Shown here: piece by piece, positions 36,662 to 48,102 of the stretch
Layout of the letters: each line of letters opens with the position of its first letter
Numbering within the stretch: position 1 is the first letter of the stretch
Origin: Bilabrum cf. latius
Lineage: Eukaryota > Bigyra: Bicosoecida > Bigyra > Bicosoecida
Direction: 5' to 3'
Assembly (NCBI GenBank): GCA_965178125.1
Contig: OZ237752.1
Location: forward strand, 930,001-994,000
DNA length: 64,000 bases
Made by a program: the position numbers and the translations under genes
The notes under the pieces: model-generated
Told to the model about the DNA's origin: nothing
Databases searched by the model: none
Seen by the model: only the letters and a program-made list of their open reading frames with translations

Positions 36662-39600
36662 ATGATCCGGAGACTTGTGCTCTGGTTTGCTTTTATATCG
36701 TTAGTTTCCTTTGCGTTGTCCCATCGGGATGGTGCTCATGCGTCTGTGAACGTGGGATAGGCCCTCGAGAAGCCAAGCCTTGGCTCCAGCTCGGCTGCAG
36801 GAAACGAGGTCGGGTCTGAGATCGGAAACGGACCGAAACGTAGTAAAACCAGCAAAGATGCGCAGTCCGACCCGGTGCAAGATGCCGAATCGCTCGCGGT
36901 GACCGCAGGGTCCGGTGCCAAAGCACCGGGGGCAGCGGCCAGCAGCCTAGCGGCCTCACAGCCGAATGCAATAGAAACCGCAGAAGATAAATAGGCGTTG
37001 GTCGATTCAGTTGCGTCTCCAGAAGAAGCAGCAGACACAGTTACCAGCGAAGGTGCCAAGATAGAAACGGAGGCACTCGCCAAGATCAATGCCGCCCTGG
37101 AGGCCGAGCTCAAAGCCGTTGTGGCCGCCGATGCGGCAGCGGCCGCCGCCGCCGACTCCCACGGGTCGCACGGGTCCGAGGTGGACGACCTGCGAGAGAA
37201 GCTCCGCTCGGCTCTCGGGCGGGCTGCCTCCTCGTCCACTGCGGCCCGCAAGGCCGCGTCCGAGCAGTCGGCGGCGAGCACAGGCGCACCCCTGCCGGGC
37301 TCGGGTGCCTTTTAGGCGGTGGACTCCCACCTGGACGCCACTGTGGACGCATCCACAGAGGCGTTCGACCTGCAGCAGAAGCTCCGCGCCCTGGAGGGCG
37401 AGGCGGAGGGCAGGCAGGCGGCTTCCACCGAGGCCGTGGGGGCGAGCCAGGCGCAGCGCGCGCACGCCCTCGAGGTGATCGGGGAGCTCACGGCGCAGGC
37501 CAAGGCGCAGCACGCGACTGCGGACAAGGCCGCGTGCAAGGCCGAGGACCAGCAGGCCGAGCTGGGCAGGGAGGCAGAGCAGGCCGCCGGCCGGGCCGCC
37601 GCCATGCAATCGCAGTCCGAGTCCGAGTCGCAGCTGCAGCAAGGAGAACAAGCAAAGGACCCCGAGTCCGCGGCAGACGCCCACTCCAAAGCCATCCAGC
37701 ACGCGGAAAAGGCAGCCAAGGCAGCCAAGCATGCCGCCAGCCTCGCCTCGGCCGAGCGGGCGCACGCCGCCATGTGGGCGGACCTCAAGGCGAGGCTCGC
37801 GCAAGCCAGGGAACAAATCGCCGCGCGGCTGTCGGCCCCCGCGGCCCTGGGGAAGCACGAGATCGAGGGGATGCTCCTGAAGTCCGCTGGGGCGGGGGAG
37901 GGAGGGGACGCCGAGGCGGAGGCGGAGGCGCAGACCGCGGCGGCCAAGGGCAGGGCCGCCATCCAGGCTGCGGCGGGGCTCCTGGCACACCCGGAGAAGA
38001 GCCAGCTGGGCAGACTCCGAGCGCAATCGGCGGCTTCGAGCGGCGAGGCGGGGGCGGCGGCACAGGCGGAGGCTGGCGCGGCGGGTGCGGCGCTGGAGGG
38101 GCAGGAGGCGGCCGCTCGGGAGGCGGAGGCCAGGGAACAAGCCAAGCGGGACCTCGAGGGGGCTGGGGATGGCGAAGAAGAAGAGAAGGAGGAGGAAGTG
38201 GAGGGGTCAGGGAACAATGGAGACGCTGACGGTGTGCTGGACGGAGATCTGGCCGTGGGCTGTGAGGGGGAGGGGGATGGGGATGGGGGTGGGTCCTCTG
38301 TGTGCGACCAGGCCAGGGCAGCAAAAGAGGCGGCCATGGGCGTGTCCACCTCGGGGGAGGGCGAGGACGGGGAAGGAGAAGGAGCGGGGGAGTCCCTGTT
38401 CGGTGCGAACGGCGAGCAAGCGCTGGCGGGTGTGGACGCCGCGGCCGACGCGGCTCTAGCCAAGGTGGAGGGCGCCGTGCAGGAGCTGGGCCAGGACGAG
38501 CTGGAGAACAACGACCGCAAGGAGGGAAACAACGCCACGGGGCACACGCACACGGTGGAGACCACGCTGACCGTGCGTCGGTCGGGAGGGCACGGCGAGC
38601 CTGTGCAGGTGCAGACCCACTCGAGCAAGATGCAGGTCACTTCCGCTTCCATCCCGGACGGGCCAGGTGCCCCCCTCGGTGACGGGCCGGGTGCCCCTCT
38701 CGGTGACGGGGGCCCGCAGCAGCCCGTGGCACTTGCAGCCGCTGAGCTGCGGGCCGAGCTGGACCGCAAGGCCCTGGAGGATGGCGCAGGAGCTTCCAGC
38801 GACAAGGGCAAAGACAAGGGCAAGGAGAAAAGGAGGCAGGAACGCGAGGCGGGCCGCAAGTCGGGCGGGTCGCAGCAACCGCTGGGGCCAGGCAGTGGAA
38901 GTGGAAGCGGAAGCGGAAGCGGTGCTCCCCTGACGCAGGAGGAGAAGGAGCAGGCCGCTCGAGAGGCCAAGGAGAGGAAGGAGGAGGAAGAGGAGGAGAA
39001 GCGCGTCGTGGAAAAGGCCGCCAAAGAGGCCGAAGAAGAGGAGAAGGAAGCGGAGAAGCAGGCCGAGTAGGAAGTCGCGAAAGAAGAAGAACAGGAGGAG
39101 GAGAAGGATACGAAGAAGGGGGGCTCCGCCGCGCTGCTGGCACAGCTGTCGTCCTCGTCAGCTTCCTCGTCGTCCCGGGTGTCCAGGGAACAAGCAGGGG
39201 CTATCCTGGGGGCCGCCACTCGCATGACCACAGCCAAGGCTCCACCGACCAGTGAGGAGAGCCAGGGCGGGCATGGAGGTGGGGCCGAAGACGCGCACGA
39301 GGTGGGCACTGGCACTGGCAAGGCCGCCATGAGCGGGGAGGCTGGTTCGGGCTCGGGCTCGGGCTCGGGCGGGGTGGAGGGCATGCTGGCTCGCCTCTCT
39401 CACACGATCGGGGCTGCGTTTGAGAAGGGCTTCGGCATGCTGTCCAAGAAGAAGGGCGGGGCAGAGGAGATTGGCTCCGGCTCTGGCCCTGGGGCTGATG
39501 CAGAGTCCGGCTCCGAGTCCGGCTCTGGCCGCGTGGAGACGGGTTCTTCGCCCGAGGCGCGGCAGGCCAACCTCGGGGGCGTGGACCACGTCGCTGCGAT

Positions 39601-41947
39601 GGCGCCTCACCTGGAGGCCGTGGCGGACGGGCTGGGCAGCGGGGATGCGGTGCATGGGGACGGGGAGGGGGAGGGGGAGGGAGCCGAGGGGGCGGGCATT
39701 CTCGCCGTGGCAGACGCCCCTGCGCAGCCCACTCTGGGCGAGGTGCAGTCGAGCGTGACCCAAGAGGACATCGACAAGGTGCGGGAGCTGACAGGGGCCG
39801 GTGCGGGGGCCGGTGCGGGTGCGGGTGCGGGTGGGTGCGGCAAGGCGGGCGGTTCCCCGTGCCCTCCGCTGGTGGTGCATGAGCCGCAGTGCCCATGCCC
39901 TCCGCTGGCGGTGCATGAGCCGCAGTGCCCGTGCTCTGCAGGGAACAAGGCAGCTGCCCCAGGCGCCGAGTGCCAGTGCAAGGCATAGGCACATGCACAG
40001 GCACAGGCAAGCGCGTGCCCTTGCAAGACAAAGTCCTAGTCCCAATCCGCGGGAGGCAAGGCGTGTTCCTGCAGCGAGGGCGCTCACACGGAGACTGGGA
40101 CTGGGCATGAGAACGATGCCGATTCCGCGCCCCCCAAGCAGGACCCTGCAGGCGCCTCTGTGGCAGCCAAGGTGGATGAGGCCGTGGCCCGTGTGAAGCA
40201 CGCCGCCTCTATGGCCGTGGTGGGGGCCAGCAAGCCCAGCCCGCCCGACCCCAGCAAGGAGGAGCAGGGGGGGGACGAGCAGGAGGGCAAGGCTAAGGGA
40301 GAGGGGGAGGAGCAGGAAGAGGAAGCGCCTAAAGAGGCCAGCAAGGACGAGGAGCAGGCCGCGAGTGGCAAGCAGGAGGAGCAGGTGGAAGAGGAAGACA
40401 AGGAGGCCAGCAAGGCACCGAAGGAGGACGGGTAGACAGACGAAGCCGAGGACGAGGCGAACGGCAAGGAGGGGCAGGGGGGAGAGGGAGGGCAGGGCAG
40501 TGCCGAGGACGAGGGCGTGAAAGAGGACGTGAAGGAGGACGCGGAGGGAGAAGTTGAAGAGACGGAGTCGAATGGGAAGGAAGAGGAGCAAGGGCAGCAA
40601 GGGGAGGAGGAGCAAGGGCAGCAAGGGGAGGAGGAGCAAGGGCAGAAAGAGGAAGAAGAGCAAGGGCAGCAAGGGGAGGAGGAGCAAGGGCAGGAAAGGG
40701 AGGAGGAGCAAGGGCAGGAAGGGGAGGAGGAGCAAGGGCAGCAAGGGGAGGAGGAGCAAGGGCAGGAAGAGGAGGAGGAGCAAGGGCAGGAAGAAGAGGG
40801 CAAGGACCAGGGAGGGGAGGAGGAGACTGCCCTACTGCAGCGGCGTGCAGGCAGCACCAGCAGCAGCACTGGCACCCAGCGGGTGCTGCAGATGGAGGGC
40901 ACGGCCCGCTCCCGCGCCAGGGCACAGTCCAAGTCCTAGGCCCACCGGTCCCCCGTGTTCACGGCACTGCAGCGCTTGGAGCGGGACTAGCGGGTGGCGG
41001 AGATGACCCAGCGGCTGCACCGCGAGGAGGACGAGAAGGAGGGCAGGAGACTCAAGGGGCAGTCGGTGGAGGGGGAGGGGGGGCAGCCAGCGCCGACCAT
41101 GTACCTATTCAAGGAGGGCGAGGGTTAGAGCGTGCAGGGGGTGCAGGTGGACGCAAGGAAATCGGTACAGCCACCGCCACCATCCCCCGCGCCGCAGCTG
41201 CCGCCCCCGTCGCAGCTCGCCATTGCTGGGCAGACGCAGGCACAAGTAGCGGCACAGGCAGTGGCACAGGCACAGGCGGTGCCAGTACAGGGTACCCCGG
41301 CATCGCCACCAGCAGCAGTAGCAGCAGCAGCGCCCCCCCCTGCGCCCCCTGTTCCCGGTGCCGCTGGCTCGGACCCCGCTGTGTCCCAGCACGGAGTCGT
41401 CTTCATCCCGGGCAGCGAGCCCAAGCCCAGCGAGCCCACGCCCAGCTGCCCCCAGCAGCAGCAGCAGCAGCAGGCCCCGGCCCCCGTCCTCCGGGGGGCC
41501 TACAGGACCCCTGTCTGCGTGCCCGAGGGGACGCTGCAGCCGGCCCAGGCGAGCCCCTGCCAGCAGAGCCCATGCCAGGAGGGCAGCGGGGAGGGGGAGA
41601 CCACCGAGCCGATGGCCGTGCAGCTGGCCCCGACGCTGGACCCCGGCCTCCCGCAGCTCCCCGGCTCGATTTCCGATTCCGAGTTATCGCACAGCGCAGA
41701 GGGCTCCTCCTCCTTCCACGCGGAGCAGGAGGCCCGGCTCGAGAGGCTGGCGGAGCACACCAGGGACATCTTCGGGGACCCGGAGCCGGAAATGCCCCGG
41801 CAGGTGGTGGAGTGCTGCTGCGAGGCCAAGTGCGAGAGGCCCGCGCCGCCCACGTGCGGATGTGCGGCGCCTGTCGCGGTTGCGGAACCGGCTGCACGCA
41901 TCGTTGTGGCGTCGGAGGGCCTGGCGAAGATACCAGGCAACGCATGA
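36662..41947 (+). CDS. Secreted Ala/Glu/Gln-rich repeat protein
   Basis: Single exon, 1,761 residues, TGA. A clear signal peptide (MIRRLVLWFAFISLVSFALS, cleavage probably after the Ala near residue 27) sends it to the secretory path. The rest is low complexity: Ala/Glu/Lys/Gln helical sequence, Gly/Ser spacers, a Gln-Gly-Glu tandem repeat (40590-40795), then Pro/Gln-rich sequence and two Cys-rich patches (CPCPP repeats near 39860-39940 and CCCEAKCERP near the end). Ten TAG codons are in frame: 36758, 36992, 37313, 39068, 39986, 40037, 40433, 40937, 40988 and 41126. The one at 39986 lies in a KA-Q-AHAQAQ context where neighbours use CAG. Five CAGGGAACA motifs. A wall or extracellular matrix protein is a reasonable guess; no enzymatic domain is visible. 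Confidence 0.82.
40590..40795 (+). repeat. Tandem 24-nt coding repeat (Gln-Gly-Glu)
   Basis: About eight imperfect copies of a 24-nt unit encoding Q-G-Q-Q-G-E-E-E with variants, inside the secreted repeat protein. Confidence 0.9.
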
Positions 41948-42093
41948 GCAGGCTACGGCCCTTATCGCTTCTTTAAATCCTTTCATTGGCATTCGTGTTT
42001 TGACTTAGCTATTTTTTGACCTGTTTGGTCGTGCTTGATAGGCAGTGCTTCGCGATGATTTAAAATCAAAACACTTAATCATGTCAAGCCACC

Positions 42094-43548
42094 TCAGCCG
42101 AGCTCCTTCACCCCGTCGAGTTTGGGAGCCCCCTCTGGCTTTCCAGGCAAATTGCCACTGGTATTGCTGCTGCTCTCACCTGCACCGACTTGCTTGCTAC
42201 CGCCTGTGCCTGTTTGCGATGTGCCGCTCTCCGTCACTTTCGGCACTTGCTCAGTCCCTCCAAGCCCCGCCGCTCTCTGTGTATTGCCTTCATCCCATGC
42301 ACCAGCTTGAAGCTCCTGCCTTGAGTGGGATGTGGAAGCAGACGATAGGCCGATCGGCCCTCCGTCCACCGGTTCGCTCGGTTGCAGAGCTTCGGCCGAC
42401 GAGGCGGCCGCAGCTGCAGATGGCCTAGGCAGCCTTGGAGCGCCAACCAAATCTTTTTGAGGTACGCCGAGCTGCTAGGGCGCAGCAGGGAGCAGCCCAC
42501 CGGAAGTCCTGCCCAAGTGCACCTGCTAGTGCAACCCGATGCGCCTGCTACCAGCACCTGCCTTTTCGGACAGTCCGGCGAGTGCCTTGGCGTGCTCTTC
42601 CAAAGAATTGCCTTCTAGTCCAATATCAGTCGGCGGTGGTAGTTGACTTCGCCCCGTGCTGCCCGATCCACCGCTGCCTGCGGTCCGGCTGGTCGTCCCC
42701 CCGGCGCCGGCTGGCTACCCCATGCTGCTGTACGGCGAGGGATCGCTGCGGAAGCTCCTGCCGCTCCACTGCGCGGGTGGAGACGTATCGTCCTTGGCAA
42801 ATCCTCCTTGGCTGGAGTCCCATCTCTCCGGGATCGTGACCCGCCCGCTGCTTTGCTCGGTGCTCGCCATCGGGGTCGCTTGCAGCGAGGTGCCGTCAGG
42901 CCCACCGATGCCGTATTCCCCCGCGCCAAACCCTGGCGGGAGAGACAGTCGATACTGAGTGCTTCCAGCTTGTGGGGCGTAGCCTCCGGTCGGCCGTCCC
43001 ACGGCGGGCATCTGCAGCATCATGCCAGTGGGAGCAGACGACATCATGCCAGCGGCTGACTGTTCCACCCGATGGCCTTGGGGCCCGTTGGCGCGGGCAC
43101 CCGGCCCACCGCCGACTGGTGTGCTACTTGATGCAAAGTTATGAAACTAGTGGTCCATGCCACCGAACGACACTCCTGCCCGGGAGCCAGCGGCCCCGTC
43201 TGAGGCTCCCAATGTACCGCGCTGGGCTGATGGGCTGCGAGCATAGTGCATCGCCGCCTCACCAAGAGGGATGCGAAGGGCGGGCGCGTCTACAGGTGGC
43301 GCACCGGGTGTTCTGATAGATTCTATTGCGTTTTCCAGCCCCCTCACTGCCCTGGCGGCCTCGCGAACTCTTCGTGAGACCGAAGCAATCTAACTCTGAG
43401 TGACCTCGTCCTCATCGCCATCCTCGATCCGCGCGATAAGTTCGCTAGAAAGTTCCATTACATCATTCCAGCGCGCCTCTCCGACTCGAATCTCGCTCTT
43501 CTTCCCGCGCCGCCCGCCTTTGCGGCGAGGCCTAGACCGGCGGTTCAT
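42094..43548 (-). CDS. Unrecognised protein with basic start and low-complexity body
   Basis: Single exon from ATG 43548 (MNRRSRPRRKGGRRGKK) to TGA, 484 residues. The basic first 17 residues could be a nuclear localisation signal. Residues 20-95 (MELSSELIARIEDGDEDE, then SVSRRVREAARAVRGLENAI) are amphipathic helix, possibly a coiled coil. The rest is Gly/Ser/Pro/Met-rich without domains. Five in-frame TAG codons: 43390, 43147, 42715, 42526 and 42475; the last two are each followed directly by CAG. The same frame carries the coding sequence across every one. Function unknown. Confidence 0.72.
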
Positions 43549-44153
43549 TCTGGCGTTTTCGGGTGGCTTACGTGCCACGGACAGCAAAGGCGGCAGGTGC
43601 GAGCCGGAACAAATCAAAAGATATATTAAAATATTTTGAGGTCAAACCACTCGTACACCTACACCGGTTCAGGTTGGCTTTGTGAATGATGACGGATCCC
43701 GCAGATAGGTGAACGAACGGATTCGGCAATGATTGCAAACCCGACGGCTGGCTTTATCTCGGTCCGCGTCTACATGGATGACATTTGAGGCCATTCGTTG
43801 AATAGGGAGTGTTGATATCATGGTATCTAGTCATGTGTGCACCGAAGGCGCTGGCAATACGTATACAACACCTGTACAGCCGGTGATCCTCGGCGGCCGC
43901 AAGCCACCTAGAGGAGCTCGTTGAAGCATGGCGACAGCACCAGATCTAGTTTGCACCCATCTGTGACTTTGTGCACCACGTCGACTACAAATAGCAGTGG
44001 CCGGTGGCAGTATTAAAGCATAGAAGCTGCATCGAAAAGCGCCCTTCCGTGCGAATGCTGAAGGGTGAAGCAAGGTGCAGTGCCCGCTGATATGTGGATC
44101 CCGCCTACTTGTCGGCGGCATTCAAAGTATTATGGGATTGACAAAGCTCGAAT
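43549..44153. other. Intergenic, lower-GC spacer
   Basis: 605 nt between the start of the 42094 gene and the end of the Sec1/Munc18 gene, both on the minus strand. It must hold the promoter of the former and the 3' untranslated region of the latter. A minus-strand frame at 43831-44121 is open, but its composition is not coding-like. Nothing else seen. Confidence 0.5.
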
Positions 44154-47100
44154 TCATTTGGTCGGCTTCGCCCCGGCAAACGCTTCCTGCTGCTGCTTGA
44201 GCACTCGCTCCGCCTCGCTCTGGGCCTGCAGAAACCTGTCCCTCCTGCGCCCCTCCACGTCCTTGTAGAACGGGCTGTGCGTGTCCGTGAGGATGAGCTC
44301 TTCCAGGAAGGACCTGGGCGTCTGCAGCGACGTGGACCCCACCACGATCTCCCGCCCTAGCTCCTTGCCGGCTCTTCGAAGCGACTGCAGCTCGTGCGGC
44401 GATACGCCCCCCAGCACGAACACGATGATGCGCCCCCCCGTGCATCGGATGGGAGGGTCCTCCTGCCGGGCGTTCTCCCGGAGCCACTTGTCACTCCACA
44501 CCACACCCCCCTTTGCCTTGCCAGCCCGAGACCCGTCCCCCGAGCTCCCGGCTTCGTGGCCCCCCGCCGCACCCCCCCTCGTCTATCCCCCCCCCACGTC
44601 ATCATCGTCGTCCTCCTCCTGCTCGATCGCAGCGAAGCCCGACCCTCCAGGCAGCCCGAGGTCAAACGTGCCGACACCTCCGAATTGAGAGCCCAGCTGC
44701 AGACCTACGCCCTGCCCCGACCCCGGCCCCGAGCCCTAGCCCGAGCCGGGACTCTTGGACGACGACGAGGAGCCCGCCCCCGCCCCGCCCCGGCTGCCAG
44801 AGGCCGCCTCGTTCCGGATCCTGGCCGCCTCCGACGCCTCCAGCAGCACCTGCCTCGCCCTGGAAGCATCGCTCTCACTCGCCCTCTCCTCCCCCTCCTC
44901 GCCCCGCACGGGCACGAACCCGAGCTCGGGCAGGATGGCAGGGTCCCGGATGAACTTGCGGACCACCCTCTCGATCCTAGACTGGAACCGCAGCTGGGGA
45001 ACATGCACCTCGGGGCCCTCACCGGTTGCAACCTCCTCCGACGGGTGCTCCAGCTCAGCCTCGGCGGACTCCTCCGTCACCACGGGGGCAGAGTCCGCGG
45101 TGCTGGCCCTGGAGGAGGCCTGCGTGGTGATGAAGAGGTTGATGAGGCTGGTGATGCACTGCTGCATCACGGGGGCGAGTCCAGCCAGGTCGAAGAGGCG
45201 CTGCCGCTCTGCGGCAGACACGCCGTCCGTGCATGTGAGCTCGTGCAGCAGCAGCAGCCTCGCTTTCTGCTGCTGGCTCAGCGACTCCCGCTGCACCATC
45301 TCCTGCACCTTGCTCGCCTGCTTCTTCCCAAACATGCCCACCTTCTGCTGGATGCACATGCTCTCCTGCAGTTCGATGAGGTCTCTGAGCTCGTGCCTGT
45401 CGCCCCGGGGGAGTCCCAGCGAGGCCGCGCTGGCGAGCAGCACGTTGTTGAGGGCGAAATGGCTCACGTACTGGGCGTCCCACTCGGGGGCACCCTTGGC
45501 CTGCTGGGCCACCGCCAGCCGCTGCAGCGACTGCAGGTCCCCTTTCGCCTTGAGCTGGTCCTGCATGGCCTCGTCCCCCTTTCGCACCCGCATCCAGGCA
45601 TTGAGCCTCTCCTGGGCTCGGGACATGGGCAGGTGCTGCAGCTTGGCCCAGACCCTGTCCTTGCGATCCAGGCTCGCAATCCGCGTAACATTTCTGAACT
45701 GAAACACCAGAGGCAGGCCCGGGGTCCAGTCCGCCAGATCCACCACTGCCTCCCCGTAGCTGGCCCCGTGCAGCAGGGGGGCGAGCACGTCATCCACGCG
45801 CTCCACTACCAGCAGGGTACCGCGCTCCGTGGGGGGGCCCCGCCCGCTCTTGTGTTCCCTGGCGGCGCGCAGGGCGGCCGCAGTGACGACAGCATCCCTG
45901 GATTTTCCGGCCGTTGCCCCTGCCCCTGCTGCTGCGGCGCCGCTCATCTCGTCCACCTTGCGGGCGGCCGCCGCTGCCTCCGCCTCGGGGCCCGCTTTCA
46001 GCTCTTCCACATAAGCCTGTGCCCACGCTGCAGATCCCACGGGTTTGAAACCATCTCCTGCCGCCTTTGTGAGCATATCCAGGTACTCCTGCGTCTTGGT
46101 TGCGAGCCTCTGGGCGAAGGACGTGCCCCTGAATCCCCTGTGCGCGGCCATACGGGAGCTGAAGTACGAGACTCGGGGCCGCTCGTTGACGGCCACGAGC
46201 GTCTGCGCCAGCTTCCAGGCGTATTCCTGCAGCTCGTTGTCGATGTCGGCTTCCTTGCGGCGGAGGATCTGCTGCGCGCTCTCGTCCTCATCCGGAGCCG
46301 ACCGCACCCGAAGTCGGTCGGAGCGGTAGAGCCGGGCCATGACTCCGACCCAGTCCTGTTTGCCCACCCTGTTGCTGCCCCGGATGGTGAAGAAATCGTC
46401 ATCCTCAGCCATGACCGAGGCCAGGCAGGTGAGCGGGCCCCTGGCGTGCGGCATCTGGAGGTGTCTCGAGAGGCGGGCCGCGGGCTGGCCCTTCTCCATG
46501 CTCTTGCTCAGGGCCCGCATGAACTGGACCACGGTGCTCTGGCCCGAGGCGGCAGGGCGCACGGGGTTGAGGAGCAGCCTGCACTCGCCGACTCTGGGTG
46601 GCTCCTCCTTCACGTCGATTCCCTCGAACAGGCAGGGGCAGCAGCTCTCCATCCAGGCCAAAGAGTCGCCTTCCTGCTCCTGCTTCTGCTTGATCTCCAG
46701 CAGGGCCCGCTCCCGCTGGCTCTCGTAGTCCCCCAGGATCCGCATGAGGTTCTCCTTGTTGGACTTGCACAGGTACAGGGCGGGCACCGGGTAGATCGGC
46801 TTGCGGCGCGAGCCGGAGGCGTACAGGTCCGCCGGTACCATGCTCTGGATTGCTGCGAGGTTATGACAGAAACTCGAAATTACTTAGAAGCCGTTCTGAG
46901 GAGTTATGCAGGAATACTCTGCTTTGGGTGAACTTAGGCAGGCAAACGAACGAAGTGTTTGCGAGCCTCAAGCAACGCAGCACTGCTATTTCGCATTGGT
47001 GCAAACGAATAGCATGCAGAGTATCCAAGAATCCGCCGGAATTTGGTCTTGGTACTGCGTACAGGGTGCATTGGCGGGACGATCCGCCGGTTGCTGCCTC

Positions 47101-47436
47101 ACTCATCACTCCGCTTGTATACAGTCGAATGGGGTCCATGCAGCTCTGAATCATGTGAACGCAATCAATGTCAGCGATTAGCACAACGTTCTTCCCTCCC
47201 CTCGCGAGATTGATCCTATTGAGTACATCTGCGAGGACAAACTCAACGAAAACGGCAACCAGCTCGGTGGGCGTGTCAAGGTGGTATCGCCCAACGGTCA
47301 TGCCCTTCGTGTTCTCACGATCAGCAATAAGATCTCTGAATGGAGCCCTGCTCAGCGGCTGCAGTGGGTCGGCCATCCTACAATAGGCTGCAAACTTCAG
47401 TGCAACTTGCTCGAGAGAGTGCTGGGCGCCGCGCAT
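44154..47436 (-). CDS. Sec1/Munc18 (SM) family vesicle-fusion protein
   Basis: SM proteins clasp SNARE bundles to drive membrane fusion. Exon 1 is 47436-47103, exon 2 is 46852-44154; intron of 250 nt, donor GTGAGG, acceptor CTCGCAG. 1,010 residues, TGA; ATG 47376 is an alternative start. Family signs are NVVLIADIDCVHMIQSC at domain 1, RKPIYPVPALYLCKSNKENL, TLLVVERVDDVLAPLLHGASY (the LDR-D-P-PLLH-type motif of domain 2), and the C-terminal GGRIIVFVLGGVSPHELQSL with VVGSTSLQTPRSFLEELI. That last motif is reached only by reading TAG at 44736-44738 and 44583-44585, and it is an essential part of the SM fold. The C-terminus favours Sec1/Munc18 over Sly1, Vps45 or Vps33, with moderate confidence. 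Low-complexity inserts explain the extra 350 residues. Confidence 0.88.
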
Positions 47437-47527
47437 TCACGCCACGTGGTTCCGCAATCGGCGAGAAGCAACAACAGCATAATTACGGCCCTTCGCACCC
47501 TGTGGCCCGGTTCGGACGCTGCAAAAT
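47437..47527. promoter_or_regulatory. 91-bp divergent promoter of the SM gene and RPB10
   Basis: Only 91 nt separate the two start codons. It includes GGTTCCGCAATCGGC near 47449. Both promoters must share this segment or extend into the genes. Confidence 0.5.
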
Positions 47528-47970
47528 ATGATTATCCCGGTTCGATGCTTCACATGCGGCAAGGTGAGCAGCGCTCACACTTGCTGTCGCCCTGGACTTA
47601 TGCTGTGACCATTCATTCCTCGCCCATTTGTGATGCTCGTATGATTTTGTGCAGGTAGTCGGCAATAAGTACTAGGCATATTTGCGAATGGTTATGGATG
47701 GGACGACTGAGGCGTGAGACTGTTTGCTCAACTTTCACTTCGTGATCCGTATGGGCTCTTCTACACAACGTGCCCCAGTTGCAATCTGACAGTGCTTCGA
47801 TCTCGATACTACGCAGTGACGCGATGAATAATTTGGGACTGGACAGGTACTGCTGCAGGCGAATGGTATGCACACACGTTGACCTCATTGACCAGCTGCT
47901 GCAGTATTCGACGCTTGCGAAGAAGCCCACGGGAACGGAGGCCGCCAGCGGTGCCGGTGCCGGCCGATGA
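47528..47970 (+). CDS. RPB10: RNA polymerase I/II/III shared subunit RPB10 (RPABC5)
   Basis: Small zinc-binding subunit of all three nuclear RNA polymerases. Exons 47528-47563, 47655-47713 and 47817-47970; introns of 91 and 103 nt, donors GTGAGC and GTGAGA, acceptors GTGCAG and ACGCAG. 82 residues, [21 protein letters not shown] and [19 protein letters not shown] are diagnostic, with zinc cysteines 7, 10, 44 and 45. Residue 19 is a TAG codon (47673-47675); other eukaryotes have mostly Glu here after Trp, so Gln is acceptable. Under the standard code this essential subunit would end after 18 residues. The normal length is about 67-71; a 15-residue Gly/Ala tail is added. Confidence 0.97.
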
Positions 47971-48102
47971 TCACTGGGCGTGAATTGAATCGACATCCAG
48001 GAACTTTAAAGTGTGCGATTGTTAATCGTTTTGTGTACCCCCTATGCATCATCGAGTTCTCGTCACTGGAAGGGCGCTGCTCGTCCTGCTCCTCTAGCTC
48101 AC

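Noticed and set aside
36998-40939. Several separate low-complexity genes in place of one secreted protein
   Set aside because: All blocks share one frame, are separated only by single TAG codons, and only the first has an ATG with a signal peptide while only the last ends in TGA.
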